This document shows positions 16,318 through 24,726 of a stretch of DNA of 64,000 nucleotides, one piece after another. Under the pieces are notes generated by a model. That model did not search any database. It worked only from the letters and a program-made list of their open reading frames with translations, and was not told the origin of the DNA. A program made the translations under genes and the position numbers. This DNA comes from an uncultured bacterium (GTDB lineage Bacteria > Cyanobacteriota > Vampirovibrionia > Gastranaerophilales > Gastranaerophilaceae): assembly GCA_949035555.1 (NCBI GenBank), contig CAROLD010000007.1:1-64000 (forward strand), written 5' to 3'. The stretch's first letter is position 1. Each line of letters starts with the position of its first letter.

Positions 16318-16350
16318 AAAATGCACTAAGTTTTATTTAGTGCATTTTTT
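16318..16350 (+). terminator. Terminator after the response regulator
   Basis: Stem AAATGCACTAA / TTAGTGCATTT with a T tail. The right arm contains the stop codon of the convergent maf gene. Confidence 0.75.
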
Positions 16351-16906
16351 GTATGAGTTCTAATACTGTTTTAGACGGCAGACCTATGACATTATCTAAT
16401 TCTCCTGAGACTTCTTTTACAAATCCGTCCGGAAGTTCTTGTATTCCGTAAGAGCCCGCCTTATCAAAAGGTTTGTAATTGTTTATATAGTTTGCGATTT
16501 GTTGGTCTGAAAGTTTGTTAAATGTTACGTACGTTGTTGTTGATTTAACTTTGAATTGAAGATTTTCCGAGTTAACGACAGAAACTGCTGTAACTACAAA
16601 ATGAGTTTTACCGGAAAGATTTTCAAGCATTTGTTTTGCATAATTATAATCTTTGGGTTTTCCTAAAATTTTATTATTAATCACAACAATTGTATCTGCC
16701 CCTATAACAAGATGCTTTTGAGGATGCAGTTCTTTTGCGACATATGAAGCTTTATTATAAGCTAAATCTTCAACATAAGCATAAGAGAAATCCGTCCGGT
16801 CATGTGGTTCCACATAAGAGGACGGAATGATTTCAAAATCCAATTTCAGTTTTTTCAGAATATCGGCTCTTCTGGGAGAAGAAGAACCCAGGATAATTTT
16901 TCCCAT
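16337..16906 (-). CDS. maf: Maf-family nucleotide pyrophosphatase
   Basis: House-cleaning pyrophosphatase hydrolysing non-canonical or modified nucleoside triphosphates, historically called a septum-formation inhibitor. The N-terminal signature ILGSSSPRRADILKKL, the ADTIVV segment (about 69-74), KPKDYNYA and the DKAGSYGIQ motif are intact. 189 residues is normal. AAGGAGA lies six bases upstream of the ATG. Confidence 0.93.
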   Translation of the reverse strand: MGKIILGSSSPRRADILKKLKLDFEIIPSSYVEPHDRTDFSYAYVEDLAYNKASYVAKELHPQKHLVIGADTIVVINNKILGKPKDYNYAKQMLENLSGKTHFVVTAVSVVNSENLQFKVKSTTTYVTFNKLSDQQIANYINNYKPFDKAGSYGIQELPDGFVKEVSGELDNVIGLPSKTVLELIQKMH

Positions 16907-16969
16907 TGTGTGTCTCCTTGTGTTTTATCCTATTTTACCAGAAATAGGCACAATTCAACACAAATCTTT

Positions 16970-17209
16970 TTATCGCTGTCCCAGGGATTTTTGATATCTT
17001 GCTGTTCTCGCGTTAATTGCATAACATGCAATATTTAATCTCTGACGAAGCTCCATCATATTACGTACTGTAGCTGCGTAATCATTCATAGCTTCCATCA
17101 TTTTGTTCGGATCGACCATTGATTCCATATTGTCGTGGTTATCAACTCGTTCTTCCTGATATTTTTGTACTAACATCTTATCGATGTAATCATCTGCACC
17201 AACGCCCAT
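16970..17209 (-). CDS. Small helical protein of unknown function
   Basis: 79-residue, charged protein, probably all-helical, Met- and Asn-rich in the middle, with no membrane segment or cysteine cluster. A strong AGGGAGG eight bases before the ATG supports it being a real gene. It sits between maf and the GlcF-like gene on the same strand, about 125 bases downstream of the latter. Confidence 0.65.
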   Translation of the reverse strand: MGVGADDYIDKMLVQKYQEERVDNHDNMESMVDPNKMMEAMNDYAATVRNMMELRQRLNIACYAINARTARYQKSLGQR

Positions 17210-17335
17210 GCGGTGTCCTCCCTATTGTTTTCTCTTAGTATCCTGTTCCTGTAAAAATATATCCTAGATATTCCTTATGTATATATAAAGTATTTTGCTT
17301 TTTAAAAATTGCTTTTTTATGGATGGAATGTTAAC

Positions 17336-18451
17336 TTATGTTAAGCTGGATATCTGGAGGCTGATCTTATCAGCTTTTGAGAGGAATTCTAACAGGCTGA
17401 TTACTTTCGTTTTTCCTTTAGTTAAATGTAAACCTTGCTTTAAACCTATAATACATGCCGGGCATGTTGTTATTACATAGTCTGCGTTTGTATTATTAAT
17501 GTGGTTCGCTTTTGAGACGGATAGTTTTTGAGAATATTTTGGATTTTTTAGAGCAAATGAGCCTGCAATCCCGCAACAAGCATCATAATCTTCCATTTCA
17601 ATATATTCAACATTTTCACAGTTTTTCATTATTTGTCTTAAGAAGGCATCGTTTTTCAGATGACAAGGTTTGTGAAATGTTACTTTAATTGGCTTATTAT
17701 ATTTGAACGTAAGACCTTTGAGAGCAATTAAATTCCCCCAGTTTATTGATTTACTTGTTTGTATCGGACTATCAAGATATTTTGAATAATCAAGAATTGT
17801 GCTTTCACAGCTTGCACAGTCAGTGACGAGAAAATCATAATTGATATTTTTCAGTTTTTTGATATTACATTGTGCGGCTTGGATAAATCTTTCAAGATTC
17901 CCTTCTGATAAAAATGGCAATCCGCAACAATCAAAATCAGGTTCAATAATATTGAGTGGTAAATTTTTGATGATTTTATTCAGGTATTTATCTGTTTGTG
18001 GGAATACTCGATTAACACAGCCTTTGAAATACACAATATTACAAACCGGAGTTTTAAATTGTTCTTTTTTCGGGCGAAACAGGTTGCTAAAGGTTTCTGC
18101 AATTCTGATGAATGTTTGTAAAATCCATTGCTGTTGTGCAAAATTTATAATTTTACCTGAAAAAGTTTTTTTCATATATTCGTGTTTGGCAGTGTTTAAG
18201 ATTTTGCAAACATCAATTCCGCTAGGGCAAAATGAGTTGCATTTACCACATTTTAAGCAGGTATCAATATATTTATTAATGTTTTTTGACAGCTTTAAGT
18301 CACCCTTAGTTACTCCGTGAAGCATAATGAATTTGCCTTTGCTTGCAACGCAGTCGTTGGGGTTGATTTTAAATAGCGGACATACAGTTTCGCAAAGTCC
18401 GCATTTTGAACATTTATTCAGGTCCTTTTGAAAATCTTTCAAGCTATCCAT
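17336..18451 (-). CDS. GlcF/LutA-like (Fe-S)-binding oxidoreductase subunit
   Basis: Two N-terminal 4Fe-4S motifs, CSKCGLCETVCP (about 15-26) and CLKCGKCNSFCP (about 65-76), are followed by two CCG domains (CCGLPF near 171 and ACCGIAG near 300). This is the architecture of glycolate oxidase subunit GlcF, GlpC and LutA, which pass electrons from an FAD 2-hydroxyacid dehydrogenase. 371 residues. The expected GlcD/Dld-type flavoprotein gene is not adjacent. There is no Shine-Dalgarno sequence; an extended -10 lies six bases before the ATG. Confidence 0.85.
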   Translation of the reverse strand: MDSLKDFQKDLNKCSKCGLCETVCPLFKINPNDCVASKGKFIMLHGVTKGDLKLSKNINKYIDTCLKCGKCNSFCPSGIDVCKILNTAKHEYMKKTFSGKIINFAQQQWILQTFIRIAETFSNLFRPKKEQFKTPVCNIVYFKGCVNRVFPQTDKYLNKIIKNLPLNIIEPDFDCCGLPFLSEGNLERFIQAAQCNIKKLKNINYDFLVTDCASCESTILDYSKYLDSPIQTSKSINWGNLIALKGLTFKYNKPIKVTFHKPCHLKNDAFLRQIMKNCENVEYIEMEDYDACCGIAGSFALKNPKYSQKLSVSKANHINNTNADYVITTCPACIIGLKQGLHLTKGKTKVISLLEFLSKADKISLQISSLT

Positions 18452-18457
18452 ATAAAA

Positions 18458-18466
18458 ATACTAGCA
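18458..18466 (-). promoter_or_regulatory. Extended -10 promoter of the GlcF-like gene (leaderless)
   Basis: Minus-strand TGCTAGTAT followed by six bases and then the ATG at 18451. The predicted transcription start coincides with the start codon. The -35 position overlaps copy 3 of the TGTAAAGCGT element. Confidence 0.55.
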
Positions 18467-18478
18467 CAAATTTTTTAT

Positions 18479-18493
18479 TAACGCTTTACATAA
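18479..18493 (-). repeat. TGTAAAGCGT element, copy 3
   Basis: Minus-strand TTATGTAAAGCGTTA overlapping the -35 region of the GlcF-like gene. It shares the core and the TTA flank with copy 1 near the pilin promoter. Confidence 0.5.
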
Positions 18494-18578
18494 TTTAACA
18501 AACAGTATGGTAAAATTAAACTTTCTAAAGTTTATGCCGATAACTATAGTAATCTTAGTTAAAAAGGGTAAAAATATA

Positions 18579-18866
18579 ATGGCAGATTCAAATTTCACAT
18601 TTAATAGACCGTTTAAGCCTTTCGGGATGAACGTAAAAGTGCCGGAAAGGACTATTCAGCAGGCTGGCGAAACCTTAGAAGGTATCGTTAAAGCGCCGGC
18701 TGATCCATTGTTTACTTTTTTGGAAGAAAACGAAGGGGTTTTTAACGGTGATGTCGCATTTGAAATTAACCGAACAAATGCCCAGAACTTTACAATTGGT
18801 TCTGCTATGAGAATCGAAGATGAGAAAATTAACGGGCGCCATCCTAGTTTTGACATGCATTTCTAG
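18579..18866 (+). CDS. Small protein of unknown function
   Basis: 95 residues from the ATG at 18579, which has AAAAGGG about eight bases upstream. The frame is open to 18507, but that extension lacks a ribosome-binding site. No signal peptide, membrane helix or known motif. Pro- and Phe-rich N-terminus (FNRPFKPFGMNVKVPERT), then an amphipathic part. Unknown; probably a lineage-specific protein. Confidence 0.55.
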   Translation: MADSNFTFNRPFKPFGMNVKVPERTIQQAGETLEGIVKAPADPLFTFLEENEGVFNGDVAFEINRTNAQNFTIGSAMRIEDEKINGRHPSFDMHF

Positions 18867-18931
18867 GAAATGTATACTTGAAAAACATTTACCACTCTAT
18901 TTGCTGTAATCTTTCAACGTATGACTAAAGC

Positions 18932-18960
18932 TTGAAAATCATTTACCCCTGTGGTATTCT
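18932..18960 (+). promoter_or_regulatory. Promoter of gltX with a duplicated upstream element
   Basis: TTGAAA (18932-18937) and TATTCT (18955-18960), 17 bases apart, give a start near 18967. The element CTTGAAAATCATTTACCCCT at 18931-18950 recurs with two mismatches at 18877-18896, 54 bases upstream in the same orientation, suggesting a duplicated promoter or regulator site. Confidence 0.6.
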
Positions 18961-18997
18961 TTTTTTGCTGAAATATACAAAGAAAGAAGGCGAAGAT

Positions 18998-20461
18998 ATG
19001 TCAGAAGTAAGAGTTAGAATTGCACCGTCTCCAAGCGGCAATTTGCATGTTGGGACTGCAAGAACTGCATTATTTAATTATTTGTTTGCTAAAAAAATGG
19101 GCGGCAAGTTCATTTTAAGAATTGAAGATACAGACGCAGAAAGAACAAGTCAAGAATATATTGATAATATTTTTGACAGTTTGAAAGCGTTAGGTTTAAA
19201 TTGGGATGAAGGTCCGGATGTTGGCGGTCCTTACGGTCCATATACTCAATCTGAAAGATTTGATATTTATCCAAAATATGTTCAACAACTTTTGGATTCC
19301 GGGTTTGCTTACGAATGTTTCTGTACTCCGGAAGAACTAGAACAGGAAAAAGAAGAAGCTACTAAAGCTAAAAAACCTTACGTTTATTCTAAAAAATGTG
19401 AAAATTTAACAGAAGAAGAAAAAGCAAAATTAAGAGCTGAAGGCAGAAAACCTGCAATCAGATTTAATATTGCAAAAGCTCAAAAAGCTTTCCACGCTTC
19501 TTCAATTTTGGAATTTGAAGACCTTGTAAAAGGTAAATTACATATGGATACAAACCTTCTGGGCGACTTTGTAATTCAAAAATCAAACGGCGCGCCTACT
19601 TATAACTTTGCTGTTGTAATTGATGATGCATTGATGAAAATATCACATGTAATACGTGGAGAAGATCATATTTCAAATACATATAAACAAATTTTGATAT
19701 TTGAAGCTTTAGGTATTGAAGTACCAAGATTTGGACACTTAGGTATGATTCTTGCCCCTGATAGAAGTAAATTGTCTAAACGTCACGGTGCAACTGCTGT
19801 ATCAGACTTTGTAAAACAAGGTTACTTAACAGAAGCTTTGATTAACTTTGTTGCACTTTTGGGCTGGGCACCTTCTGATGGCGAAGAAATTAAGCCTGTA
19901 GAAGAAATTGCTAAAGATTTTAGAATTGGAGAAATTTCATCTTCAAACTCAATTTTTGAATATGACAAATTAAAGTGGATGAACGGACATTATATTAAAA
20001 TGCTTCCGATGGAAACATTAAAAGAAATGTTAAAACCATATCTTTCTCAATATGATTTGTCCGAATTAACAGATGAACAATTTACCAAAATGGTAGAAAT
20101 AACCCGCGAACCTTTGACATTGTTGTCTGATATAACAGATGCGGTTCCTTATTTCTTTGGTAAAGATGTCGAAATTCTGCCTGAAACTCAAACAGGAACT
20201 TTGGACACAGAAACTGCTCAAAGTGTACTGAAAGATTTCGTTGAGAAAGCTCAAAATTGGGAATGGACAGAAGAAAATCTTCACGAAGTCCTTGCAGAAT
20301 TCCGTGCAGAATGGAAAGAAAAAGGTGTTAAACCAAAAGTAACTATGTGGGCAGTCAGAGCTGCTGTTACAGGTAGAACCTGCGGTGCCGATATGGTAGG
20401 TATTCTTGAGATACTGGGAAAAGAAACCTCTTTATATAGAGCTAAAAAAGCTATAAAATAA
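18998..20461 (+). CDS. gltX: Glutamyl-tRNA synthetase
   Basis: Class I synthetase charging tRNA-Glu. HIGH-like motif in PSPSGNLHVGTAR (about 9-21), KMSKS-like KLSKRHG (about 254), and a C-terminal helical anticodon-binding domain. 487 residues. The frame is open to 18932, but the ATG at 18998 has AGAAGG upstream, gives the family N-terminus (MSEVRVRIAPSPSG), and lies downstream of the promoter. The glutamine enzyme is excluded by length and organisation. Whether the enzyme also charges tRNA-Gln is not decided here. Confidence 0.96.
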   Translation: MSEVRVRIAPSPSGNLHVGTARTALFNYLFAKKMGGKFILRIEDTDAERTSQEYIDNIFDSLKALGLNWDEGPDVGGPYGPYTQSERFDIYPKYVQQLLDSGFAYECFCTPEELEQEKEEATKAKKPYVYSKKCENLTEEEKAKLRAEGRKPAIRFNIAKAQKAFHASSILEFEDLVKGKLHMDTNLLGDFVIQKSNGAPTYNFAVVIDDALMKISHVIRGEDHISNTYKQILIFEALGIEVPRFGHLGMILAPDRSKLSKRHGATAVSDFVKQGYLTEALINFVALLGWAPSDGEEIKPVEEIAKDFRIGEISSSNSIFEYDKLKWMNGHYIKMLPMETLKEMLKPYLSQYDLSELTDEQFTKMVEITREPLTLLSDITDAVPYFFGKDVEILPETQTGTLDTETAQSVLKDFVEKAQNWEWTEENLHEVLAEFRAEWKEKGVKPKVTMWAVRAAVTGRTCGADMVGILEILGKETSLYRAKKAIK

Positions 20462-20476
20462 CAGTAAATATAATCA

Positions 20477-20514
20477 AAAAGCGGCGGCTGGAAAATTCAG
20501 CCGCCGCTTTTGTT
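20477..20514 (+). terminator. Terminator after gltX
   Basis: Stem AAAGCGGCGGCTG / CAGCCGCCGCTTT with a GAAAATT loop and T tail. Confidence 0.85.
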
Positions 20515-20612
20515 AACAATTGTAAATAAATGATAAAAACTACTAAAGACTTAAACAAAATATGCCGATATCAGTATTGTGGTTACGAAAATAATGAAAG
20601 AGGTCAAGAAAA

Positions 20613-20834
20613 ATGGAATTTAAGTACAATGAAACAACTTTATGGGAACATAAAGCAAATCATGAAAAAGATGCTAATTCTTATTTAATATTAGCAAAAG
20701 ATGCATCTGTTGAAGATATTGAAATTCAAAATATTATTCAAATTGTTGATGAATCAGGGCAAGAAGTAAGTTGTACATACGATAAATTCGTTGAGATTTT
20801 TGATACGGAGGGTTTAGCCGGTTTTATAATGTAA
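20613..20834 (+). CDS. Small acidic protein of unknown function
   Basis: 73-residue acidic protein, mixed alpha/beta, with a hydrophobic C-terminus (GLAGFIM). AGAGGT lies about ten bases before the ATG. Its own flanking terminators (20477-20514 and 20862-20890) make it a separate transcription unit, which favours a real gene. No recognisable domain. Confidence 0.65.
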   Translation: MEFKYNETTLWEHKANHEKDANSYLILAKDASVEDIEIQNIIQIVDESGQEVSCTYDKFVEIFDTEGLAGFIM

Positions 20835-20861
20835 AAGTTTTTATTAAGAATAGTACGTATG

Positions 20862-20890
20862 AAAAAGCGCCGCGTTTCGCGGCGCTTTTT
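20862..20890 (+). terminator. Terminator before rsmH
   Basis: Very stable stem AAAAAGCGCCGCG / CGCGGCGCTTTTT with a TTT loop. The rsmH start codon is only 22 bases downstream. Confidence 0.9.
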
Positions 20891-20897
20891 ATTTTTA

Positions 20898-20906
20898 TGA
20901 TAAGAT
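20898..20906 (+). promoter_or_regulatory. Extended -10 promoter of rsmH (leaderless)
   Basis: TGATAAGAT between the preceding terminator and the rsmH ATG. Six bases separate the -10 box from the ATG and there is no Shine-Dalgarno sequence. The -35 position falls inside the terminator hairpin and does not match the consensus. Confidence 0.5.
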
Positions 20907-20912
20907 TAATTT

Positions 20913-21857
20913 ATGAAAGAATTTAATCACTATACTGTAATGAAAAATGAAGCAGTCGATGCACTGGAATGTAAAGATGGTCTTGTTTATGTAGATTGCA
21001 CCCTTGGCGGCGGCGGGCATAGTGAACTTATATTAAAACGTATTCAGCCTGATGGCAGGTTAATTTCTTTTGATATTGATCAGGATGCGATAGATGCGGC
21101 ATCTGAAAGATTAAATGAGTATAAAAATTTAACGATTGTAAAAAATTCTTATACAAATATTAAGTCAGTAATGAAAGATTTAGGGATAGAAAAAATAACA
21201 GGCGGTATCTTGTTTGATTTAGGTGCATCTTATCACCAGTTAACAAAACAGGAAAGAGGTTTTTCATTTTCCAAAGAAGCTCCGTTAGATATGAGATTTA
21301 ATATGGATTCTGACTTTTCGGCGTATGATGTTGTAAACGGCTATTCAGAAAATGATTTGGTAAAAATTTTCTCTGAATACGGTGAAGAGCGCTTTTCTAA
21401 ACGTATAGCGAAGGCAATTGTAGAAAATAGGAAAGTCGGACCAATAAATACCACAACTGAACTAGCTCAGTTGATAGTCAACTCTACACCTAAAGTAAAA
21501 TCGTCTATACACCCCGCTACAAGAGTTTTTCAAGCTATTCGTATAGAAGTGAATCAAGAGTTACAAAATGTTAAAAACACATTAAATGATGTATTGGATT
21601 TATTGGACTTTGGTGCTATAATTAGTGTAATAAGTTTTCATTCTCTGGAAGACAGAGTTGTGAAGCAGGCATTCAAATATCACTCAACCCGCTGTCATTG
21701 CGAGAAAAATCAAATGATATGCCACTGTCCTCCTCCAATTCTGGAGCTGGTAAATAAAAAACCAATTATGGCGGCTGAGGATGAAGTAAAACAAAATCCA
21801 CCTTCGCGAAGTGCAAAGCTAAGAGTTGCGAGGTGTATAAGAAAGTTAGAGCAGTAA
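20913..21857 (+). CDS. rsmH: 16S rRNA (cytosine1402-N4)-methyltransferase
   Basis: SAM-dependent methyltransferase (MraW) modifying C1402 in the ribosomal P site. Visible: N-terminal HYTVMKNEAVDAL, SAM loop DCTLGGGGHSE (about 29-39), FDLGASYHQLT region (about 104), and the C-terminal VISFHSLEDRVVK and PPSRSAKLRVA signatures. 314 residues is normal. It is followed by the FtsL-like gene, as in a division-cell-wall cluster, but mraZ and ftsI are absent. Confidence 0.95.
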   Translation: MKEFNHYTVMKNEAVDALECKDGLVYVDCTLGGGGHSELILKRIQPDGRLISFDIDQDAIDAASERLNEYKNLTIVKNSYTNIKSVMKDLGIEKITGGILFDLGASYHQLTKQERGFSFSKEAPLDMRFNMDSDFSAYDVVNGYSENDLVKIFSEYGEERFSKRIAKAIVENRKVGPINTTTELAQLIVNSTPKVKSSIHPATRVFQAIRIEVNQELQNVKNTLNDVLDLLDFGAIISVISFHSLEDRVVKQAFKYHSTRCHCEKNQMICHCPPPILELVNKKPIMAAEDEVKQNPPSRSAKLRVARCIRKLEQ

Positions 21858-21883
21858 GAGTTTATTGGCAGGTAGTTTAGGGA

Positions 21884-22360
21884 ATGAATTTGACCACAGC
21901 GAGAGTAAAAATTGAAGAGCAGGAATTACTTTATAGACAAGGCAGTTATGTTTCTACGCCTATTAAAGAAGACAGCCCTGTAATTGAAGGTTCTTTTTAT
22001 CAAGCTAAACCGATGACCATCAGAGAAATGGTTACCAGAAAAATTAACAAATCTCTTTGTTTCTGTTTAATGCTTACGATTGGAATTACTTTTGTTAGTT
22101 ATTATATTGCTATGAATTTTGAGGCAAAATTAAACAGTCTGGATAACGAAATCGTAAGACTTAATGCTGAAAATCAGGATTTACAGGCAGAGTTGGATAA
22201 GTTTAAATCTTTCAATAATGTTGATACAAAAATTGGTGAATTTAACTTGCTTCAAAAAGCGGATAAGGTTATAGAAGTTACTGCAATGAATGCAAAAAAT
22301 AAAGTTATAACTCCTGTAAAAACCGCTTCAAGTGGATTTTACTGGGCTATAGGGTATTAA
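21884..22360 (+). CDS. FtsL-like membrane protein with coiled coil
   Basis: 158-residue bitopic membrane protein: cytoplasmic N-terminus (about 1-57), one hydrophobic helix (about 58-77), then a heptad-like coiled coil (about 80-110) and a short periplasmic tail. This topology and the position right after rsmH match FtsL/DivIC septal proteins, though the sequence itself is too diverged to prove it. The expected neighbour ftsI is missing. Its stop codon overlaps that of the convergent glycosyltransferase gene by four bases. Confidence 0.6.
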   Translation: MNLTTARVKIEEQELLYRQGSYVSTPIKEDSPVIEGSFYQAKPMTIREMVTRKINKSLCFCLMLTIGITFVSYYIAMNFEAKLNSLDNEIVRLNAENQDLQAELDKFKSFNNVDTKIGEFNLLQKADKVIEVTAMNAKNKVITPVKTASSGFYWAIGY

Positions 22361-23241
22361 GCATAAGATATTTTTTCTAATATTGGAATAAATCCAAACA
22401 AGTAATATTCTTTTCTTGTTTCCCATTCGTATATTTTAAGTAAAGTAAATCCGAAGAATTTAATACAATTTTTACGCTTGATTAAATTTCTGGAGCGTGA
22501 AGTGAGGTTGTATTTTCTAAAAAACTCGAGTACATATTGTTTAGACATTAATGAATCTCTGCGTTTTTTGTCTGATTTGTGCATTGTTTTTACAGTTGAA
22601 TTTCCGTTTGTCCAATAGTGGTAGTAAGTATTTGGAACCGTCACAATTTTGTTTGAGAAAAATACTGCCCTTGTAACGAAATCCACATCTTCAAAGAACA
22701 TACCTTCGATAAATCTGAGTTCCAGTTTATCGATGAGAGAGCGTTTATACACTTTGTTCCAGACGTAGCACATATCAGGAACTCTAGCCGCATCAATTTT
22801 ACTTTGGGGTTCTGTAAAGATTGTTTCTTTTGTATACTTAATTCTATACTTTTGAGAATGTTTTCTGACTCGCAATATTGAAGCACAGGCAATATCAGCG
22901 TCATTTCTTTCGCTGGCATCTACAAGTTTTTCATAGTAATCTGCATCAACCCAATCATCTGAATCTACAAATGTAATATATTCTCCAGCCGCATTTTCTA
23001 TACCTACATTTCGAGCTTTTGATTGACCCGAGTTTGCTTGATTGAAAACTTTAATCCGGTTATCTATTTGTGCAAATTGCCGGCAAATCTCAAGACTTTT
23101 ATCTTTTGAACCGTCATTTATTAGAATAATCTCAAAATTTTTAATAGTTTGAGCTAAAAGACTGTTTATACATTTTTCAAGAAACTCTTCAGAGTTATAA
23201 ACAGGAATAATTATACTTAGTTTTATTTCTTTGTCCAGCAT
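22357..23241 (-). CDS. Family 2 glycosyltransferase
   Basis: GT-A fold inverting glycosyltransferase, probably acting in surface polysaccharide or LPS assembly. N-terminal LSIIIPVYNSEEFLEKCINS with the nucleotide-binding domain, and DSDDWVD (about 95) as the metal-binding DxD motif. The C-terminal YLFGFIPIL tail is seen in many LPS/capsule glycosyltransferases. The frame is open to a GTG at 23283, but the ATG at 23241 gives the family N-terminus and lies six bases after an extended -10 box. Confidence 0.88.
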   Translation of the reverse strand: MLDKEIKLSIIIPVYNSEEFLEKCINSLLAQTIKNFEIILINDGSKDKSLEICRQFAQIDNRIKVFNQANSGQSKARNVGIENAAGEYITFVDSDDWVDADYYEKLVDASERNDADIACASILRVRKHSQKYRIKYTKETIFTEPQSKIDAARVPDMCYVWNKVYKRSLIDKLELRFIEGMFFEDVDFVTRAVFFSNKIVTVPNTYYHYWTNGNSTVKTMHKSDKKRRDSLMSKQYVLEFFRKYNLTSRSRNLIKRKNCIKFFGFTLLKIYEWETRKEYYLFGFIPILEKISYA

Positions 23242-23247
23242 AATCCT

Positions 23248-23256
23248 ATTATGCCA
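23248..23256 (-). promoter_or_regulatory. Extended -10 promoter of the glycosyltransferase gene
   Basis: Minus-strand TGGCATAAT, six bases upstream of the ATG at 23241. The -35 region is poor. AGGA occurs within those six bases but is too close to the ATG to work as a normal ribosome-binding site. Confidence 0.45.
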
Positions 23257-23429
23257 AACAAGTGTTAAAAATAAATTGCCCACTTGTCTAGTTTTATCGA
23301 GAAATTTACCTATTAAGTAATACTGTTAAAAATCTAATACATTAGTATGATTTTTGTTAAATAATTAAAGTTTTTAGAAATTATGCCGTAAATATAAATA
23401 AGAAGGCATGTATTCAAAAAGGATGATAT

Positions 23430-24671
23430 ATGGATAAAGAAGAGAAAAAGCAGTCAGGAGTCTCATTATTCGGGCAATCCGAATACCTAACGGGGGCTGA
23501 TCCTATAGAGGAAATGTTTGCACTTAATCTTGGAGATTTTCTGTCTGAAGCTCTTATTTCAGAAGATTTAGCCAAGAAAATAAGTACAAAAGCTAATAAA
23601 AAAGAGCGTCTGCAAAATCAATTAAAAGAATTGACGGATATTTATTCGTCAAAAAACACTCTTTGCGTTCTTGATTTTTCTGATAATGAAGAAACTGCAA
23701 TTTATACTTCTATTGCAAATTCAATTGTACAGATGCTGGAAGTTGATGTATGCCGTATTTATATGCTTAAAGGCGAAAATAATTTGATTTTGGTTGGTAA
23801 TTCAAATCAAGACAATAAAGATAGTATTGTCAAGGTTGATGAGCTTACTCATAATGATATTATTGAAAAAGACGGATTTGTCGGTATTCCAATGCGAAGT
23901 TCCACAATGCCTGTCGGATTGATTGAACTCTCAGTAAAAACTGTTTTGGATGATGACTATTTGGAGCTAGTAATAAGTATTGCCAATCTTCTGGGAACTA
24001 CCATTACACTGCAAAATGAAATTGAACATACCAACAGGCTTATTCAAAACTCTGAAACCTTAGAGTTTGAATTGAAACAATCAAGAGCCGAATTGACTGC
24101 ATTAATTGGTGACTTGTGTGATTTTCAGCAAAGTTTTGTTGAAGCTCTTGCAAATGCAGTTGATAGAAAAGGTCAATATACCGTTTCTCACTCAAGAAAT
24201 ACTGCCAAACTTGCACGCGGTATTTGTAAGAAACTCGGCTTGAATGAAAAAACTACAGATTTGATTTACTATGCAGGTTTATTGCAAAATATTGGCAAGA
24301 TTACACTTCCAGAGAAAATATTTGCTACTAATGGCAAACTTTCGGCTGAGGAATTACAGAAAATTAAAAACCATACAAATATCGGAGTTAACCTCTTAAT
24401 GAATATTAATTTCTTATCGGAAGTTGTTCCGTATATTACATATCACACGGAAAGAGTTGACGGTTCAGGAACTCCTGAGGGTCTCAAAGGACAATCAATT
24501 CCTCTGGGCTCAAGAATTATAGCCGCAGCTGATGCATATTCAGCAATGACATCGGACAGACCTTATCGTAAAGCTATGAATGCTGATAATGCGCTGGAAA
24601 TTATTCAATCCGAGGCTGGTACTAAGTGGGATAAAGATGTTGTATCGGCACTAACTCAAATAGTTAAATAA
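23430..24671 (+). CDS. GAF plus degenerate HD-GYP domain protein
   Basis: Signalling protein: GAF-like sensor region (about 70-195), a coiled coil (about 195-235), and a C-terminal HD-GYP domain (about 236-413). The HD-GYP family hydrolyses cyclic di-GMP at a two- or three-metal centre. Retained here: the first His (SHSR), Lys/His in KNHTNIG, the DGSG region and ADAYSAMTSDRPYR. The defining His-Asp pair is Gln286-Asn287 (LLQNIGK), and GYP is GTP (Thr348), so catalysis is doubtful and it may be a nucleotide-sensing or binding protein. Flanked by its own terminator. Confidence 0.88.
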   Translation: MDKEEKKQSGVSLFGQSEYLTGADPIEEMFALNLGDFLSEALISEDLAKKISTKANKKERLQNQLKELTDIYSSKNTLCVLDFSDNEETAIYTSIANSIVQMLEVDVCRIYMLKGENNLILVGNSNQDNKDSIVKVDELTHNDIIEKDGFVGIPMRSSTMPVGLIELSVKTVLDDDYLELVISIANLLGTTITLQNEIEHTNRLIQNSETLEFELKQSRAELTALIGDLCDFQQSFVEALANAVDRKGQYTVSHSRNTAKLARGICKKLGLNEKTTDLIYYAGLLQNIGKITLPEKIFATNGKLSAEELQKIKNHTNIGVNLLMNINFLSEVVPYITYHTERVDGSGTPEGLKGQSIPLGSRIIAAADAYSAMTSDRPYRKAMNADNALEIIQSEAGTKWDKDVVSALTQIVK

Positions 24672-24693
24672 TTAAATTAATTCATATAAATAT

Positions 24694-24723
24694 CGGCGGG
24701 TTCAATTTTGAACCCGCCGTTTA
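24694..24723. terminator. Terminator between convergent HD-GYP and DUF2229 genes
   Basis: Stem CGGCGGGTTCA / TGAACCCGCCG with an ATTT loop, followed by T's on the plus strand. It can probably serve both directions. Confidence 0.8.
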
Positions 24724-24726
24724 GAT

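Noticed and set aside
23284..23429. Cyclic di-GMP riboswitch ahead of the HD-GYP gene
   Set aside because: The leader is AT-rich and shows no GEMM-like paired stems or tetraloop, so the idea rested only on the downstream gene.
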